Source: Lichenifustis flavocetrariae
GTDB taxonomy: Bacteria; Pseudomonadota; Alphaproteobacteria; Rhizobiales; Beijerinckiaceae
DNA: 64,000 bases
NCBI RefSeq assembly: GCF_026130545.1
Contig: NZ_JAMOIM010000001.1
Coordinates: forward strand, 310,001-374,000
Direction of reading: 5' to 3'
The translations under genes were made by a program, and so were the position numbers. Of this stretch, positions 42,691-51,815 are shown piece by piece (position 1 is the stretch's first letter; each line of letters starts with the position of its first letter). The notes beneath the pieces were generated by a model. That model searched no databases, was not told the DNA's origin, and saw only the letters and a list, made by a program, of their open reading frames with translations.

Positions 42691-45099
42691 TCAGGGTGTC
42701 AGCAGGAACAGTTTGGCGCTTGCGGCGACACGATCGCCTCGGCGCTTGGCTTCGTCGAGCATCGTGCCGAAGAGCTTGTCGGCCTGTTGAGCGCCCTCCT
42801 GTTTAAGGACATCGAAGGGACCGGAACTCGCAACCGAAATCAACATTTCAGGCACGCGTCCGGCACCTGGATTGTGCGAGACAGGAATATCGAAGGTCTT
42901 TGCATCCCCGTCGTCCTTCAGGCTTTTGGACAGGTCGACGACGCCGCCATCTTCTTGAACGAGCAGCAAGGCCAGTGTCCTGGCGGAACCGGAAATCGAT
43001 CCCGCAACGGATTTGCCCCGACCGACGCTGGTGTTTTTCACGAACAGAGAGGGAGCCTCGGCTCCGTCCTTCCCGGCCTGCCGCAGGAAGTCGACGGCGG
43101 GGCATTGCTTGGACCAGATCCTGTTGCCGACGATCTCCGGCGAGAAGCCGATATCCCGGGTGAAGGCCGCGTCGAAGGCCTGGAACGCATCCTTGGCCTG
43201 GGCAAAACCGTCGATCGCGGCTGAGGTGTCCGTCACTTTGACCGGTAAGGCCAAAAAGCATCCGCCGCCGTCATAAGCCTTGATGTAGTCGATGGTGCGA
43301 TCGGCCGCGGTCCGAGGCGGTTGAGCCGGTGCCTTGGGGGGCTGAGGTTGAACAGGTGTATCCTGGTTGGCCTTGTCCGAATTGAGCGCGGACGATTGCT
43401 CGTTGGCTGTTCCGCCGTCTGTGGGCTTGTCATCGGGATTCTTTGGCCCCTGCGTCTCCGTCGGCACTGCTGTTTCGGTTGGCACGGCCGAGGAGGCCAG
43501 GCGGGGTCGCTCACGCGGCGCCAGCCACTCATAGGCACCCAAACCCGCGCCACCGACCAGGATGAGCCCCAACGCACAGCCGAGGATCCAGCGCTCCACC
43601 GGAACCTTCGGCCGTTCGACGGGCAGGAAAGCGCGAGCCGAGGGCGCGAGCCTCTGCGTCTCCGCCGGCGGAGCGGGGAAGCTCGCGCGCTCCACCTTGG
43701 CTGTCCATTCCGCGACCTCCTGCATCGATTGCGGCCGCTTTTGCGGATGGGGCTGCAGCATGCGTTCGAGCAGGGGCCGCAGCCTTGGATCGATCCCTTC
43801 GAGGCTTGGCACCCCTTGCCGCTTTTCGACGACCTCGGCCTGCGTGCCACCCATGTCGAGCGGTCTCCCGAGACTGGATTCCGCGAGAACCAACCCGAAA
43901 CTGTAGATGTCGGAAAGCGGGGACACGTTACCGCCCATCAAGCCGAGCTGCTCAGGTGAGACGTAGTTGTACTTGCCCGCAAACCCGTCGCCGATAATCG
44001 TCGCGCCTCCGATCTCGGCGGCCCGGGCAATGCCGAAATCGATGATCTTCGCGCGCGAAACGTCCCGTGCCGGCACGATGATATTGTCCGACGAGATGTC
44101 GCGATGAACGATGCCGCGACCATGAGCGACCTGGAGACCGGACGCGACCCGCCGACGCAGGGCCGAGACCTCGTCGAACGACAGGGGGCCTTGCTTCAAC
44201 AGCTCCGGCAGCGGTGGACCGTCGACGAATTCCATCGCGAGATAATGCCGCCGCAATGTCGGATCGAAGGAAAAACTGTAGTAGCGGACGATCGCATCAT
44301 GCGTGATGTCCTTGAGGACAAGGGCTTCTTTCTGGAACAGCGCCGCCGCCACCTTGTTGTCCATCATGTCGGGCCGGATCACCTTGATGGCCACGCCGCC
44401 GCCGCTGTGGATTTCGTGGCCTTTGAAGATCTCCCCCATTCCGCCGCTGCCGATCGGCGTGTCGATCTGATAGGTGTCGTTGAGGACCGAACCTGGCTGC
44501 AAGATTGGCTGGGCGATGGTTGATGCCGAGGAAATCGTCGGCAACTCCGTCTCGGGCAGGGTGGCGATATAGTCTGCCGCCAACCGGAAGATCTGCACCG
44601 GATGGGCAATGTTCTTCAGCGTCTGTTCGCCCGCATCGACGAACGGGAAGGGGAGGCGGCCCCGGATCTGCTCCTGGATCGAGCGCGAGATGCAAAGCCC
44701 GCCGGGCTCGCATAGGCTTTCCAGCCGGGCCGCCACATTGATGCCGTCGCCGTAGATCTTGTCGCCGTCGACCACAATGTCGCCGAGGTTGATCCCGAGG
44801 CGGAACCGCAACTGACGCTCAGGGGGCACTGTTGCGTTTCGGGCCAGCATGCCGCGCTGGATCGCGATCGCGCAGGAGACCGCCGCGACGGCGCTACCGA
44901 ATTCCATCAGCATGGAATCGCCCGCCGCATCGACCAGGCGAGCCCGGAACGAGGCGAGCGCGGGCAGAATGAGGTCCCGGCGATGCGCCTTCAGGGCCGC
45001 CATAGTGCCGACTTCGTCGATCCCCATGAGCCGGCTATATCCAACCACGTCGCCGAGGATGATGGCGGCTAGCCTACGTTCGGTCAGCGCCTCGGACAC
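42691..45099 (-). CDS. ppkA: Adenylate cyclase - Ser/Thr kinase fusion (T6SS PpkA)
   Basis: An 802-residue protein. Residues 1-175 form a class III adenylate/guanylate cyclase: metal Asp17 in ILGDVVGYSRLM, Asp61 in AAGDSMLMEF, and LGINLGDIVVDGDKIYGDGINVAARLE. Residues 210-470 form a Ser/Thr kinase: GSGGMGEIFKG, VAIKVI (Lys239), HRDISSDNI (332-340), DFGIAR (354-359), SPEQLG. A TM at about 504-523 precedes a Pro/Thr linker and a periplasmic domain of about 200 residues with two cysteines. In T6SS, PpkA phosphorylates the FHA protein to switch on assembly; TagH and phosphatase PppA are in the same operon. The cyclase fusion is unusual. HRDIS instead of HRDLK is a mild active-site variant. Last gene of the T6SS minus operon. 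Confidence 0.9.
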   Translation of the reverse strand: MSEALTERRLAAIILGDVVGYSRLMGIDEVGTMAALKAHRRDLILPALASFRARLVDAAGDSMLMEFGSAVAAVSCAIAIQRGMLARNATVPPERQLRFRLGINLGDIVVDGDKIYGDGINVAARLESLCEPGGLCISRSIQEQIRGRLPFPFVDAGEQTLKNIAHPVQIFRLAADYIATLPETELPTISSASTIAQPILQPGSVLNDTYQIDTPIGSGGMGEIFKGHEIHSGGGVAIKVIRPDMMDNKVAAALFQKEALVLKDITHDAIVRYYSFSFDPTLRRHYLAMEFVDGPPLPELLKQGPLSFDEVSALRRRVASGLQVAHGRGIVHRDISSDNIIVPARDVSRAKIIDFGIARAAEIGGATIIGDGFAGKYNYVSPEQLGLMGGNVSPLSDIYSFGLVLAESSLGRPLDMGGTQAEVVEKRQGVPSLEGIDPRLRPLLERMLQPHPQKRPQSMQEVAEWTAKVERASFPAPPAETQRLAPSARAFLPVERPKVPVERWILGCALGLILVGGAGLGAYEWLAPRERPRLASSAVPTETAVPTETQGPKNPDDKPTDGGTANEQSSALNSDKANQDTPVQPQPPKAPAQPPRTAADRTIDYIKAYDGGGCFLALPVKVTDTSAAIDGFAQAKDAFQAFDAAFTRDIGFSPEIVGNRIWSKQCPAVDFLRQAGKDGAEAPSLFVKNTSVGRGKSVAGSISGSARTLALLLVQEDGGVVDLSKSLKDDGDAKTFDIPVSHNPGAGRVPEMLISVASSGPFDVLKQEGAQQADKLFGTMLDEAKRRGDRVAASAKLFLLTP

Positions 45100-45173
45100 G
45101 GAACATCCTGTTTTGACAATCGCGCTACCTTATCATCGTTCGATCCAACCGCGAGCGCGTCGCAGGAGGAGGG

Positions 45174-45953
45174 TCAAAAAGGGTTTGGATCGAGGATCGT
45201 CGTAGCGCCGGAAGTCGGCTCGCAATGAAAGTAGTACCGGACCACCACCACCGTGACATTGTCGACGCCACCACGCCCGATCGCGAGATCCACCAAGGCG
45301 CGGCAGGCGTCCTGCGGAGTTCGGCCGGGTAGCGTGGCATGGAGTTCGGCATCCGTCACATAGTTCGTGAGGCCATCGGAGCAGAGCAGGAACGTGTCAC
45401 CATGTCGAAGCACCCCTTGAGCGATTTCCAGCTCTAGCTCGCTCGACACCCCGATGGCGCGCGTCAGAATGTGACGGCCCGGCGAGGTGCGGCCCTCCTG
45501 CTCGGTGAGTAGGCCACGTTCGACGAGATCCTGGACCTCCGTATGGTCTCGTGACACCAACGCAATGCCGTCCTTTTGAACGAGGTAGATGCGGCTGTCT
45601 CCGGCCCATACGCACGCATAGTGGACGTCATGGGTCAGGAGAGCCGCAAGGGTCGTACCGATAACGGTGCCTGTCTCAGCAGCGACCCGCATCAATTCAT
45701 TGTTGACGTCGACCACACAGGCTTCGCAGGCGCGGAGCAGCTGAGCGGCCGAGGCCTGCGGCATGATCGTGCGGAGCGCATCGATCATGGCATGGCTGGC
45801 ATAGTGCCCGGCATCGTGGCCGCCCATGCCGTCCGCCACCGCCCAGAGGCCCGCCGGGGTACCGGCCAGGCAGGCGTCCTGGTTCTCGCGCTGTTGCGTG
45901 CCGGGATGGGTCGAGGCACCTGTCTCGAAGCGTGACAGGAGAGGAGGGACCAT
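45174..45953 (-). CDS. pppA: PP2C-type protein phosphatase (T6SS PppA)
   Basis: A 259-residue PPM phosphatase. Motifs with metal Asp residues: NQDACLAGTPAGLWAVADGMGGHDAG, ACVWAGDSRIYLVQKDGIALVSRDHT, LLCSDGLTNYVTDAEL and GRGGVDNVTVVVVRY. It reverses PpkA phosphorylation of the FHA protein and so resets T6SS firing. It lies between tagF and ppkA, 18 and 74 bases away. No membrane segment. Confidence 0.93.
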   Translation of the reverse strand: MVPPLLSRFETGASTHPGTQQRENQDACLAGTPAGLWAVADGMGGHDAGHYASHAMIDALRTIMPQASAAQLLRACEACVVDVNNELMRVAAETGTVIGTTLAALLTHDVHYACVWAGDSRIYLVQKDGIALVSRDHTEVQDLVERGLLTEQEGRTSPGRHILTRAIGVSSELELEIAQGVLRHGDTFLLCSDGLTNYVTDAELHATLPGRTPQDACRALVDLAIGRGGVDNVTVVVVRYYFHCEPTSGATTILDPNPF

Positions 45954-45971
45954 GGTTTGAGCCTCCCGGCA

Positions 45972-46661
45972 TCACGCCAGCAAGTCGCTGAAATCGCCCG
46001 TCATCATTCCGGTGAACACGAATGGGTCCGGCATCCGGCGCTTGGCCATGGCGAAGGCCGGAAACCCTTCGCCACCCACAGTCCACCAGAAGCTTGATGC
46101 CGCATAGGCGGCGGCATGGTCAGCCATACGGGCCGAAGTGAAAACGTCGGTGAAATGATCCTGGGCGGCCTCGATCAGGACCGTGCCGTCAGACAGTGAA
46201 AGCGCTCCCCGCCTGGCGAAAGGCGGGATGGCATCGCTGGGGGTTTCCAGTCGGTCGAGCGCCGCCACGACGCTTTCATAGGTGGTCTCGGGTTCGAGGG
46301 TCGACAGAAGGAAGTCCTCGGCCGCCGTGAACCATCCGGTCTGAGCTTCGAATTCCGGCGGCGGGAGCGCGCGGGCGTCACCGGCCCGAACGAAGACCGT
46401 GAGCGGGAAGTACCGTCCGATCGCATCGAGCGACGGCATGAAAGCCCCGATGATCGTCTCGCCGCAGAGCTCAGACCCGAGCCAGAAACGCCAGATCGGG
46501 GCTTTCAGGAAAGCCGGTCGCCAAGCGGTACCGAGCCGCAGCGCACTCGCCGAAACGCCTCCCTGCAGCCAGGCTTCCCAGAGCACCAAGAATTCCCGGG
46601 ACGCCGACACGGCGATGAAGTCGCGCTTCGAAGGGAGTTTCCCATAGAGTCCGTTGCGCAT
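45972..46661 (-). CDS. tagF: T6SS-associated protein TagF
   Basis: A 229-residue TagF. N-terminal NGLYGKLPSKRDFIAVSASREFLVLWEAWLQGGVSAS is the family signature, followed by PAFLKAPIWRFWL, GAFMPSLDAIGRYFPLTVFV and SFWWTVGGEGFPAF. TagF acts as a post-translational repressor of T6SS, binding the FHA protein in systems studied (Agrobacterium, Pseudomonas). Its stop is 18 bases before pppA and its start 15 bases after tssM, so it belongs to the same operon. Confidence 0.93.
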   Translation of the reverse strand: MRNGLYGKLPSKRDFIAVSASREFLVLWEAWLQGGVSASALRLGTAWRPAFLKAPIWRFWLGSELCGETIIGAFMPSLDAIGRYFPLTVFVRAGDARALPPPEFEAQTGWFTAAEDFLLSTLEPETTYESVVAALDRLETPSDAIPPFARRGALSLSDGTVLIEAAQDHFTDVFTSARMADHAAAYAASSFWWTVGGEGFPAFAMAKRRMPDPFVFTGMMTGDFSDLLA

Positions 46662-46676
46662 GGCAGAGGGTTCCGT

Positions 46677-49600
46677 TCAGATCCGGGCCGGACACTGGAA
46701 TTGCCGCACCATGGCAAGGTTGAGGGGATTGACGGCGGACGCGGCGGCGAATTGGAATTTATAGGTTTGGCCGCCGCTGAAAAACGACACGCTGGTGCCG
46801 CCGCGGCCGGCGTCGTCGAGCAGGCGGAACAGCGACCAGACGCCCGTCTTGTTGACCAGGGTCGACACCTCGGGAGGGGTGGCAGTCTGGGTGGTTGCCG
46901 GTGCGTCCGCGGCCGGCGTTGAGGCGGTCGAGAGCGTGATCTTGATCTGGTAGGTCCCCGGCCCGGGCCAGGATGCCGCCGTCGGCGCGCTATTGCCAGC
47001 CAGGGCCGTGATCGGCGTTCCGTAGAAATCGATCTTGGCCGTCACGCTCGGGTCCGTGATGGCGGGCGGGGTCACGGTGACCATGAAGGAGGGCTGGGCG
47101 CTGCCTGAGCCGAAATAGGCGTCCCGGATCTGGCTCGCATCCGTGAAACTTTTCAGGAGGCTTGGTGACAGCGCGCGTGCAACGGGATCACCAGGCCTCC
47201 AAACCCAGCCCCGCCCGGATTTCTGCGCGAATTTGGCGAGATTGCGGGTGAAGAAGGAATCGAGTTCCCCGCCCGGCCCGAAGACCCGTCCGAAATCGAC
47301 GAGCCCGATGTCACGATCCGAGGCTTTGACAAAGGGATAGCGGTTGTCTGTCGCGGCCCTGCACGTGTCGGCGACCTGATCGAGCTCCTGGGCCAGAAGA
47401 CCGATGGCGGTTCTCACCTCCTCGCTGTCGAATTCCGCCGCCGCACCCTGGATCATGTCGGAAAATGGGACCGGCAAGCTGGGACCGAGGTTGCGCAAGG
47501 CGGCGATCTGCAATTGGAGGTCCGCGTTGGTCTGCGGCCTGTCGCTCGGGTTGCTGGCCTGCCGCTTCAGGTCGTTCGCGATATTGCCGAGCGTCTTCAG
47601 CAATTGGTCGATTGGCCGGGTTCCGGCATCGCCGGAGAGCATATCCTGGAACCCTTTGAACGCATCCTCGATCGCCGCGCCCGGCGCGCCGTCCTGCAAA
47701 AGCCCCGAACTTTCGACCGCAGGCTTGGTTTCGGCCGAGGCGTCGGCGGGTTTCGGCGGCGGCCGCGTGACTGCGGTCTGATCGCGGATCCCTTCGATCA
47801 GTTGTCGGATCGGCGATGTCGGCGAGGCGGCAGCCGTCAACGCCACATAGGTCTTGTCGGTCGCGAACCGTTTCAGGCGGATCTTGCGCAGCATCTGCTG
47901 CCAGGACGCGATGAAATCGCGCGTGTAAATCGCGAGCAAATCCTGCGGCAACGTCTTGTATTGCTCGGCCAGGGAGGATTGCTTGGCGGACTCGCCGAGC
48001 ACCCAGCGTTCCGCGTCGATCTGGCTCGCGATCTCGGCGAAGCGGCCGAGCAGCGCGCGGTGAAACCCGTCATAGGTGTAGAAATAGGGCACGTGGATCG
48101 TCGCGAGCGGCTCGGGGCCCGCGGCTTCGAACACGGTGGCGAGCTGAGAGCCGCCCTGCCGAACCAGCGACCAATCGGGTTGCTTGGCCGAAGGCGAGGC
48201 TTGCGACTTCAACAGCTCATAGGCCCGCTGGGCGACGCTCAGTTGAGCGAGCGAAGCCTCGCTGTCTTCGAGCAACGGCCGGCTGAGAGACACCAGGGGT
48301 TTGTCGCCCTCGTCGAGATCGAGCATGGCCTGGAGATGCTCTTCCAGGGCCTTGCGGCCCGGCTCGTTGCCTTCGCCGAGATAGAGGTTGTCGGCCCAGT
48401 CGCGCCGCATCCAGTCGAGCACGAGTGCTGGATCGGTCTTATGCAGGCCACCCAGCATCTTGTAGACTTTCAGGGCCGGGTAGATCACGCCGGGATCGGT
48501 GCGCTTGGCGTCGAGCACCTCTTCAAGCCGGAAGATCAGGCGGGGGCGAAACATCCGCTCGAGCGCCACATGATACGAGGTGATCGCGGAGGATTGCAGC
48601 CTGTCGTGCTGGCTCAAGCCGAAGGTCTCGGCCAACGGAACAGCCTCCGTCCGTTCGGCATAGCCATCGGGAAGCGCGCGCAGCCGCCCGAGTTGCGGCA
48701 GCACCTTGGACAGATCATGGCTCGCGATGGTGGTTTGCTGCGACACGCCATTGTCGTTCGCGGTGTAATCCGCGACGGCGGATTTGACGTCCGAAATGAG
48801 CGTCGCGTTGCGGCCGTAGCTGATCCACCACAGGCCCACGAGGCCGAAACCGACCAGGATCATCGCCGCATAGGCGCAGGCTTTGAGGATCGCGGCCCGG
48901 CGCACCGCAGCGCGATCGGTCGACACCCAAGCGGCCTCGCCGATAATGACTTTGTTAATGAGGTCGGTGAGGAAGAAGCTCTTGCCCTCGCCCGAATAGC
49001 TCGATGCGGCGATCTCCACGGTGCCGAAACTCTTTTCGAGCGCCCCGATCAGTTGATCGATCGGAGTCCCCTCTTGGGTTCCGGATGTAAAATAGAAGCC
49101 GCGCAGCGTCGCATTGGCGTGATAGCGGGTCGGCTCGAAGATCTGGTTCAGGAAATCGAACAGCGGGCGCTTCAACGCCTCCATCTGCGTCGGAAACCCG
49201 TAGAGCTGCACGCGGGTGGCGGGCGCCGGCTCGTCCTGGAGCCGGTCCAGCATCTCCTCGTTGAGACTTTCGACAAGCGCGTCGAACTCGGCCGGCACTT
49301 GGCCGACGAGGTTGCTGGTCTTGTCGCTCGTCTGGAACGTCGCGCCGAAGACCTGCGCGCGCCCGGTTTGGCCGAGGTTCTGGAAGAACTCGTTGAAGCC
49401 GAGAACGAGGTCCATCTTGGTGAACAGGGCATAGACCGGGAAGTCGACCTTCAGACGGGTGTGCAATTCGAGAAGGCGCGCCCGCATGGCGGCGGCGAGA
49501 GCGGCGAGGTCGGTGGCGCTGAGCGTCAGAATGTCCTCGATGCTGATCGCCACCAGGACGCCGTTGATCGGCTGTTTCGGCCGCCCCCTCTTCAATGTGT

Positions 49601-50180
49601 CCAGGAATGCGAACCAGCTTTTCTGGTCGGCCTGCGGGTCGGATTCATGCGTGGTGTAGCGGCCTGCCGTGTCGATCAACACGGCTTCCTCGGTGAACCA
49701 CCAATCGCAATAGCGTGTGCCCCCGACGCCCGCGACGACCGCGGGCCGCCCACCGCCGGCCAGCGGGAATTTCAAGCCGGAATTGACCAGGGCGGTGGTC
49801 TTGCCCGATCCGGGCCGCCCGATCAGGACGTACCAAGGCAGGTCATAGAGATAGCTGGCCTTGCCGCCCCGCGCGTTCTTCAGCGTCGCGAGCGCATCGT
49901 TCATCCGCCCTTTGAGGACGTCCGCGTCGCTGTGGTCAGGCTCCGCGCCGCTCAGGCTTTCGGCGACCTGGTCGGCGCCTTTACGGCGGCGCCAGATTTT
50001 GACGCCCGCAAGCGATCCGGCGCCGGCGACGAGAAGCAGGATCAGAATGTCGCGAACGATCGGATTTTCGAGCGGCCGCATGTCGCCGAAGGCGATCAGC
50101 GGGCCCGCCAGATAGACGATCGCGGACAACGACCCGAGCCCCAGCCCGTAGAGAACGATGCGGATGATTTCCTTCGACAT
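46677..50180 (-). CDS. tssM: T6SS membrane complex protein TssM (IcmF)
   Basis: A 1167-residue inner-membrane ATPase-like protein. Two N-terminal TMs (about 8-30 and 42-62) are followed by a cytoplasmic NTPase domain with Walker A GRPGSGKTT at 121-129 and Walker B-like AVLIDTAGRY. A third TM is at about 435-455 (ILKACAYAAMILVGFGLVGL). The large periplasmic part has the IcmF-related and C-terminal beta domains (FMVTVTPPAITDPSVTAKIDFYGTPI, GGTSVSFFSGGQTYKFQF). It forms the envelope channel with TssL. A 1474-codon frame on the opposite strand over tssM-tssL is an antisense artefact of high GC. Confidence 0.96.
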   Translation of the reverse strand: MSKEIIRIVLYGLGLGSLSAIVYLAGPLIAFGDMRPLENPIVRDILILLLVAGAGSLAGVKIWRRRKGADQVAESLSGAEPDHSDADVLKGRMNDALATLKNARGGKASYLYDLPWYVLIGRPGSGKTTALVNSGLKFPLAGGGRPAVVAGVGGTRYCDWWFTEEAVLIDTAGRYTTHESDPQADQKSWFAFLDTLKRGRPKQPINGVLVAISIEDILTLSATDLAALAAAMRARLLELHTRLKVDFPVYALFTKMDLVLGFNEFFQNLGQTGRAQVFGATFQTSDKTSNLVGQVPAEFDALVESLNEEMLDRLQDEPAPATRVQLYGFPTQMEALKRPLFDFLNQIFEPTRYHANATLRGFYFTSGTQEGTPIDQLIGALEKSFGTVEIAASSYSGEGKSFFLTDLINKVIIGEAAWVSTDRAAVRRAAILKACAYAAMILVGFGLVGLWWISYGRNATLISDVKSAVADYTANDNGVSQQTTIASHDLSKVLPQLGRLRALPDGYAERTEAVPLAETFGLSQHDRLQSSAITSYHVALERMFRPRLIFRLEEVLDAKRTDPGVIYPALKVYKMLGGLHKTDPALVLDWMRRDWADNLYLGEGNEPGRKALEEHLQAMLDLDEGDKPLVSLSRPLLEDSEASLAQLSVAQRAYELLKSQASPSAKQPDWSLVRQGGSQLATVFEAAGPEPLATIHVPYFYTYDGFHRALLGRFAEIASQIDAERWVLGESAKQSSLAEQYKTLPQDLLAIYTRDFIASWQQMLRKIRLKRFATDKTYVALTAAASPTSPIRQLIEGIRDQTAVTRPPPKPADASAETKPAVESSGLLQDGAPGAAIEDAFKGFQDMLSGDAGTRPIDQLLKTLGNIANDLKRQASNPSDRPQTNADLQLQIAALRNLGPSLPVPFSDMIQGAAAEFDSEEVRTAIGLLAQELDQVADTCRAATDNRYPFVKASDRDIGLVDFGRVFGPGGELDSFFTRNLAKFAQKSGRGWVWRPGDPVARALSPSLLKSFTDASQIRDAYFGSGSAQPSFMVTVTPPAITDPSVTAKIDFYGTPITALAGNSAPTAASWPGPGTYQIKITLSTASTPAADAPATTQTATPPEVSTLVNKTGVWSLFRLLDDAGRGGTSVSFFSGGQTYKFQFAAASAVNPLNLAMVRQFQCPARI

Positions 50181-50240
50181 CGTCGTGTTCTCTTACCCTC
50201 GACGCGAGTTCGATGCCGGATGGACGCCGTCGCGCATGGT

Positions 50241-51815
50241 TCAATCGGTCCGCTGCACGAGGATTTCGACGCGACGGTTCTGCCGTCGTCCAGCCTCGGT
50301 CTTGTTGTCGGCGATCGGCATGTCGGCGCCCTTGCCTTCGAGCTTGAAGCGGCTGGGAATGGGAAATCCGTCCTTCAGGATCGCGACGACATTCTTGGCC
50401 CGGGCGACCGAGAGATCGTAGTTCGATTTGAAAGCATCGGTCGGACCGAGCGCGGTATTGTCGGTGTGGCCGATCACGCCGATCGTTCCGATCTCCTGTT
50501 CCAGCATGGTGCGGATGCGGTCGGCGAGCGGCATGAACTGGCTGATCACCGCGGCTTGGCCGGGTTTGAACAGCAGCAGGCTGCCGACATTGATGACGAT
50601 CCAGTTCGGGCCGGTCGGGTCTGGCACGGAGATCGTGCCCGCCTTGATCTCGGGAGCCAATGCCGCGCGGATGCGCTGGAGCTGCGTAAGCTGGGTCACG
50701 GTCGGGACCGGCGGCGGCGGCGGCGGCACGAAGGTCTTTCGCGCAAGGGTGATCGGCGTCGCCGGATTGAGCGCCAAGGTCGCGGCCGAGGCGGCTTCGG
50801 CGCCGCCGCTCAACAGGTAGCGCAGAATGGCGAAGAGGACGAAACACAGCAAAAGCGCGACGGAGCCGACGGCCCAAACCGGCACCTGCACGCCTGTCTT
50901 CCGGGCCGCGAGGGCCTGGCCTTTCCAGCGTGGCGACAGATCCCGCGCCACCTTCGGGCGCACGCGCCGGAGGGTCTCGTAGATATTGCGTTGCACCTGC
51001 TGCAGCGTGGCGAAGCCGCCGCCTTCGGATCGATATCGGCCCTGGAACCCAAGCGCCAGACACGCGTGCTCCAATTCCAGGAGCGAATAATTCACCACCG
51101 GATCGACCTTGGCGCGGTCGACCAGCTCGAAGAAACGGACGCCACCGATCCGCTCGCCGAAGAAACTCGCCAGCATGCTGTGGCGGCTCCATTCGTGACG
51201 GTCGTCGGCTGGAATATTCTGCACGATGTCGTCGGCGGTCGCGCAGACAATGTACTTGGCCATGGTGGCCTGATCCTCGGGCACGCCGGCCTTGCGGATC
51301 TCCACATCGAAATTCTGGATCGCCTGAGCCACCTGTTCCATCAGGGGCGCGAAGCGGGCGGTCAGCAGGGACGCCCGCAGGCGTCCGAGCATCAGGAGAA
51401 GCGGCGACGCCGCGCGCATCAGTGGATTGCTGTTGGGGGCGAACAGCTCATCGATCCGCGCCAGAGCCCGCCTGGATGGACCCGTGGCGACCGGGGCAGG
51501 GGCGGCGCTCGCGATCCAGTCCTCGTCCGGCCCGACCGCCTGCGCTCTTGGCGGGGAGGCGGGTGGCGGCGCTGCCCGAGGCAGGCCCTGCGGCGGAGGA
51601 GGCGGGCTCTGGGTCCAGTCGCTTGGCGGCCAGGCACTCTCGTTTCGAGTGCCGGGCGGAGCGGGTGGGGCGGCAGCCTTGCCCCATTCCGGCGGGGTGG
51701 GCGCCTGTGGCCAGCTTGGTGCCTGTGGGGTCGAGGGTGGACCGGGCCGGCGCCCGCCCGGGTTGGGGCGGATGATGGTCCGGTCATCCCGTTCGGGCGG
51801 CCCGCGATCACTCAT
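50241..51815 (-). CDS. tssL: T6SS protein TssL (DotU) with C-terminal OmpA domain
   Basis: A 524-residue protein. A disordered Pro/Arg/Gly-rich cytoplasmic leader (about 1-110) precedes the DotU domain (about 120-320: IDELFAPNSNPLMRAASPLLLMLGRLR, VCATADDIVQNIP, FFGERIGGVRFFELVDR, YSLLELEHACLALGFQGRYR). A single TM lies at about 328-348. A periplasmic OmpA peptidoglycan-binding domain ends the protein (GTIGVIGHTDNTALG, LSVARAKNVVAILKDGFPI, NRRVEILVQR). The OmpA fusion anchors the membrane complex to the wall. ATG 51815 overlaps the tssK stop (ATGA). The long low-complexity leader is notable. Confidence 0.94.
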   Translation of the reverse strand: MSDRGPPERDDRTIIRPNPGGRRPGPPSTPQAPSWPQAPTPPEWGKAAAPPAPPGTRNESAWPPSDWTQSPPPPPQGLPRAAPPPASPPRAQAVGPDEDWIASAAPAPVATGPSRRALARIDELFAPNSNPLMRAASPLLLMLGRLRASLLTARFAPLMEQVAQAIQNFDVEIRKAGVPEDQATMAKYIVCATADDIVQNIPADDRHEWSRHSMLASFFGERIGGVRFFELVDRAKVDPVVNYSLLELEHACLALGFQGRYRSEGGGFATLQQVQRNIYETLRRVRPKVARDLSPRWKGQALAARKTGVQVPVWAVGSVALLLCFVLFAILRYLLSGGAEAASAATLALNPATPITLARKTFVPPPPPPVPTVTQLTQLQRIRAALAPEIKAGTISVPDPTGPNWIVINVGSLLLFKPGQAAVISQFMPLADRIRTMLEQEIGTIGVIGHTDNTALGPTDAFKSNYDLSVARAKNVVAILKDGFPIPSRFKLEGKGADMPIADNKTEAGRRQNRRVEILVQRTD

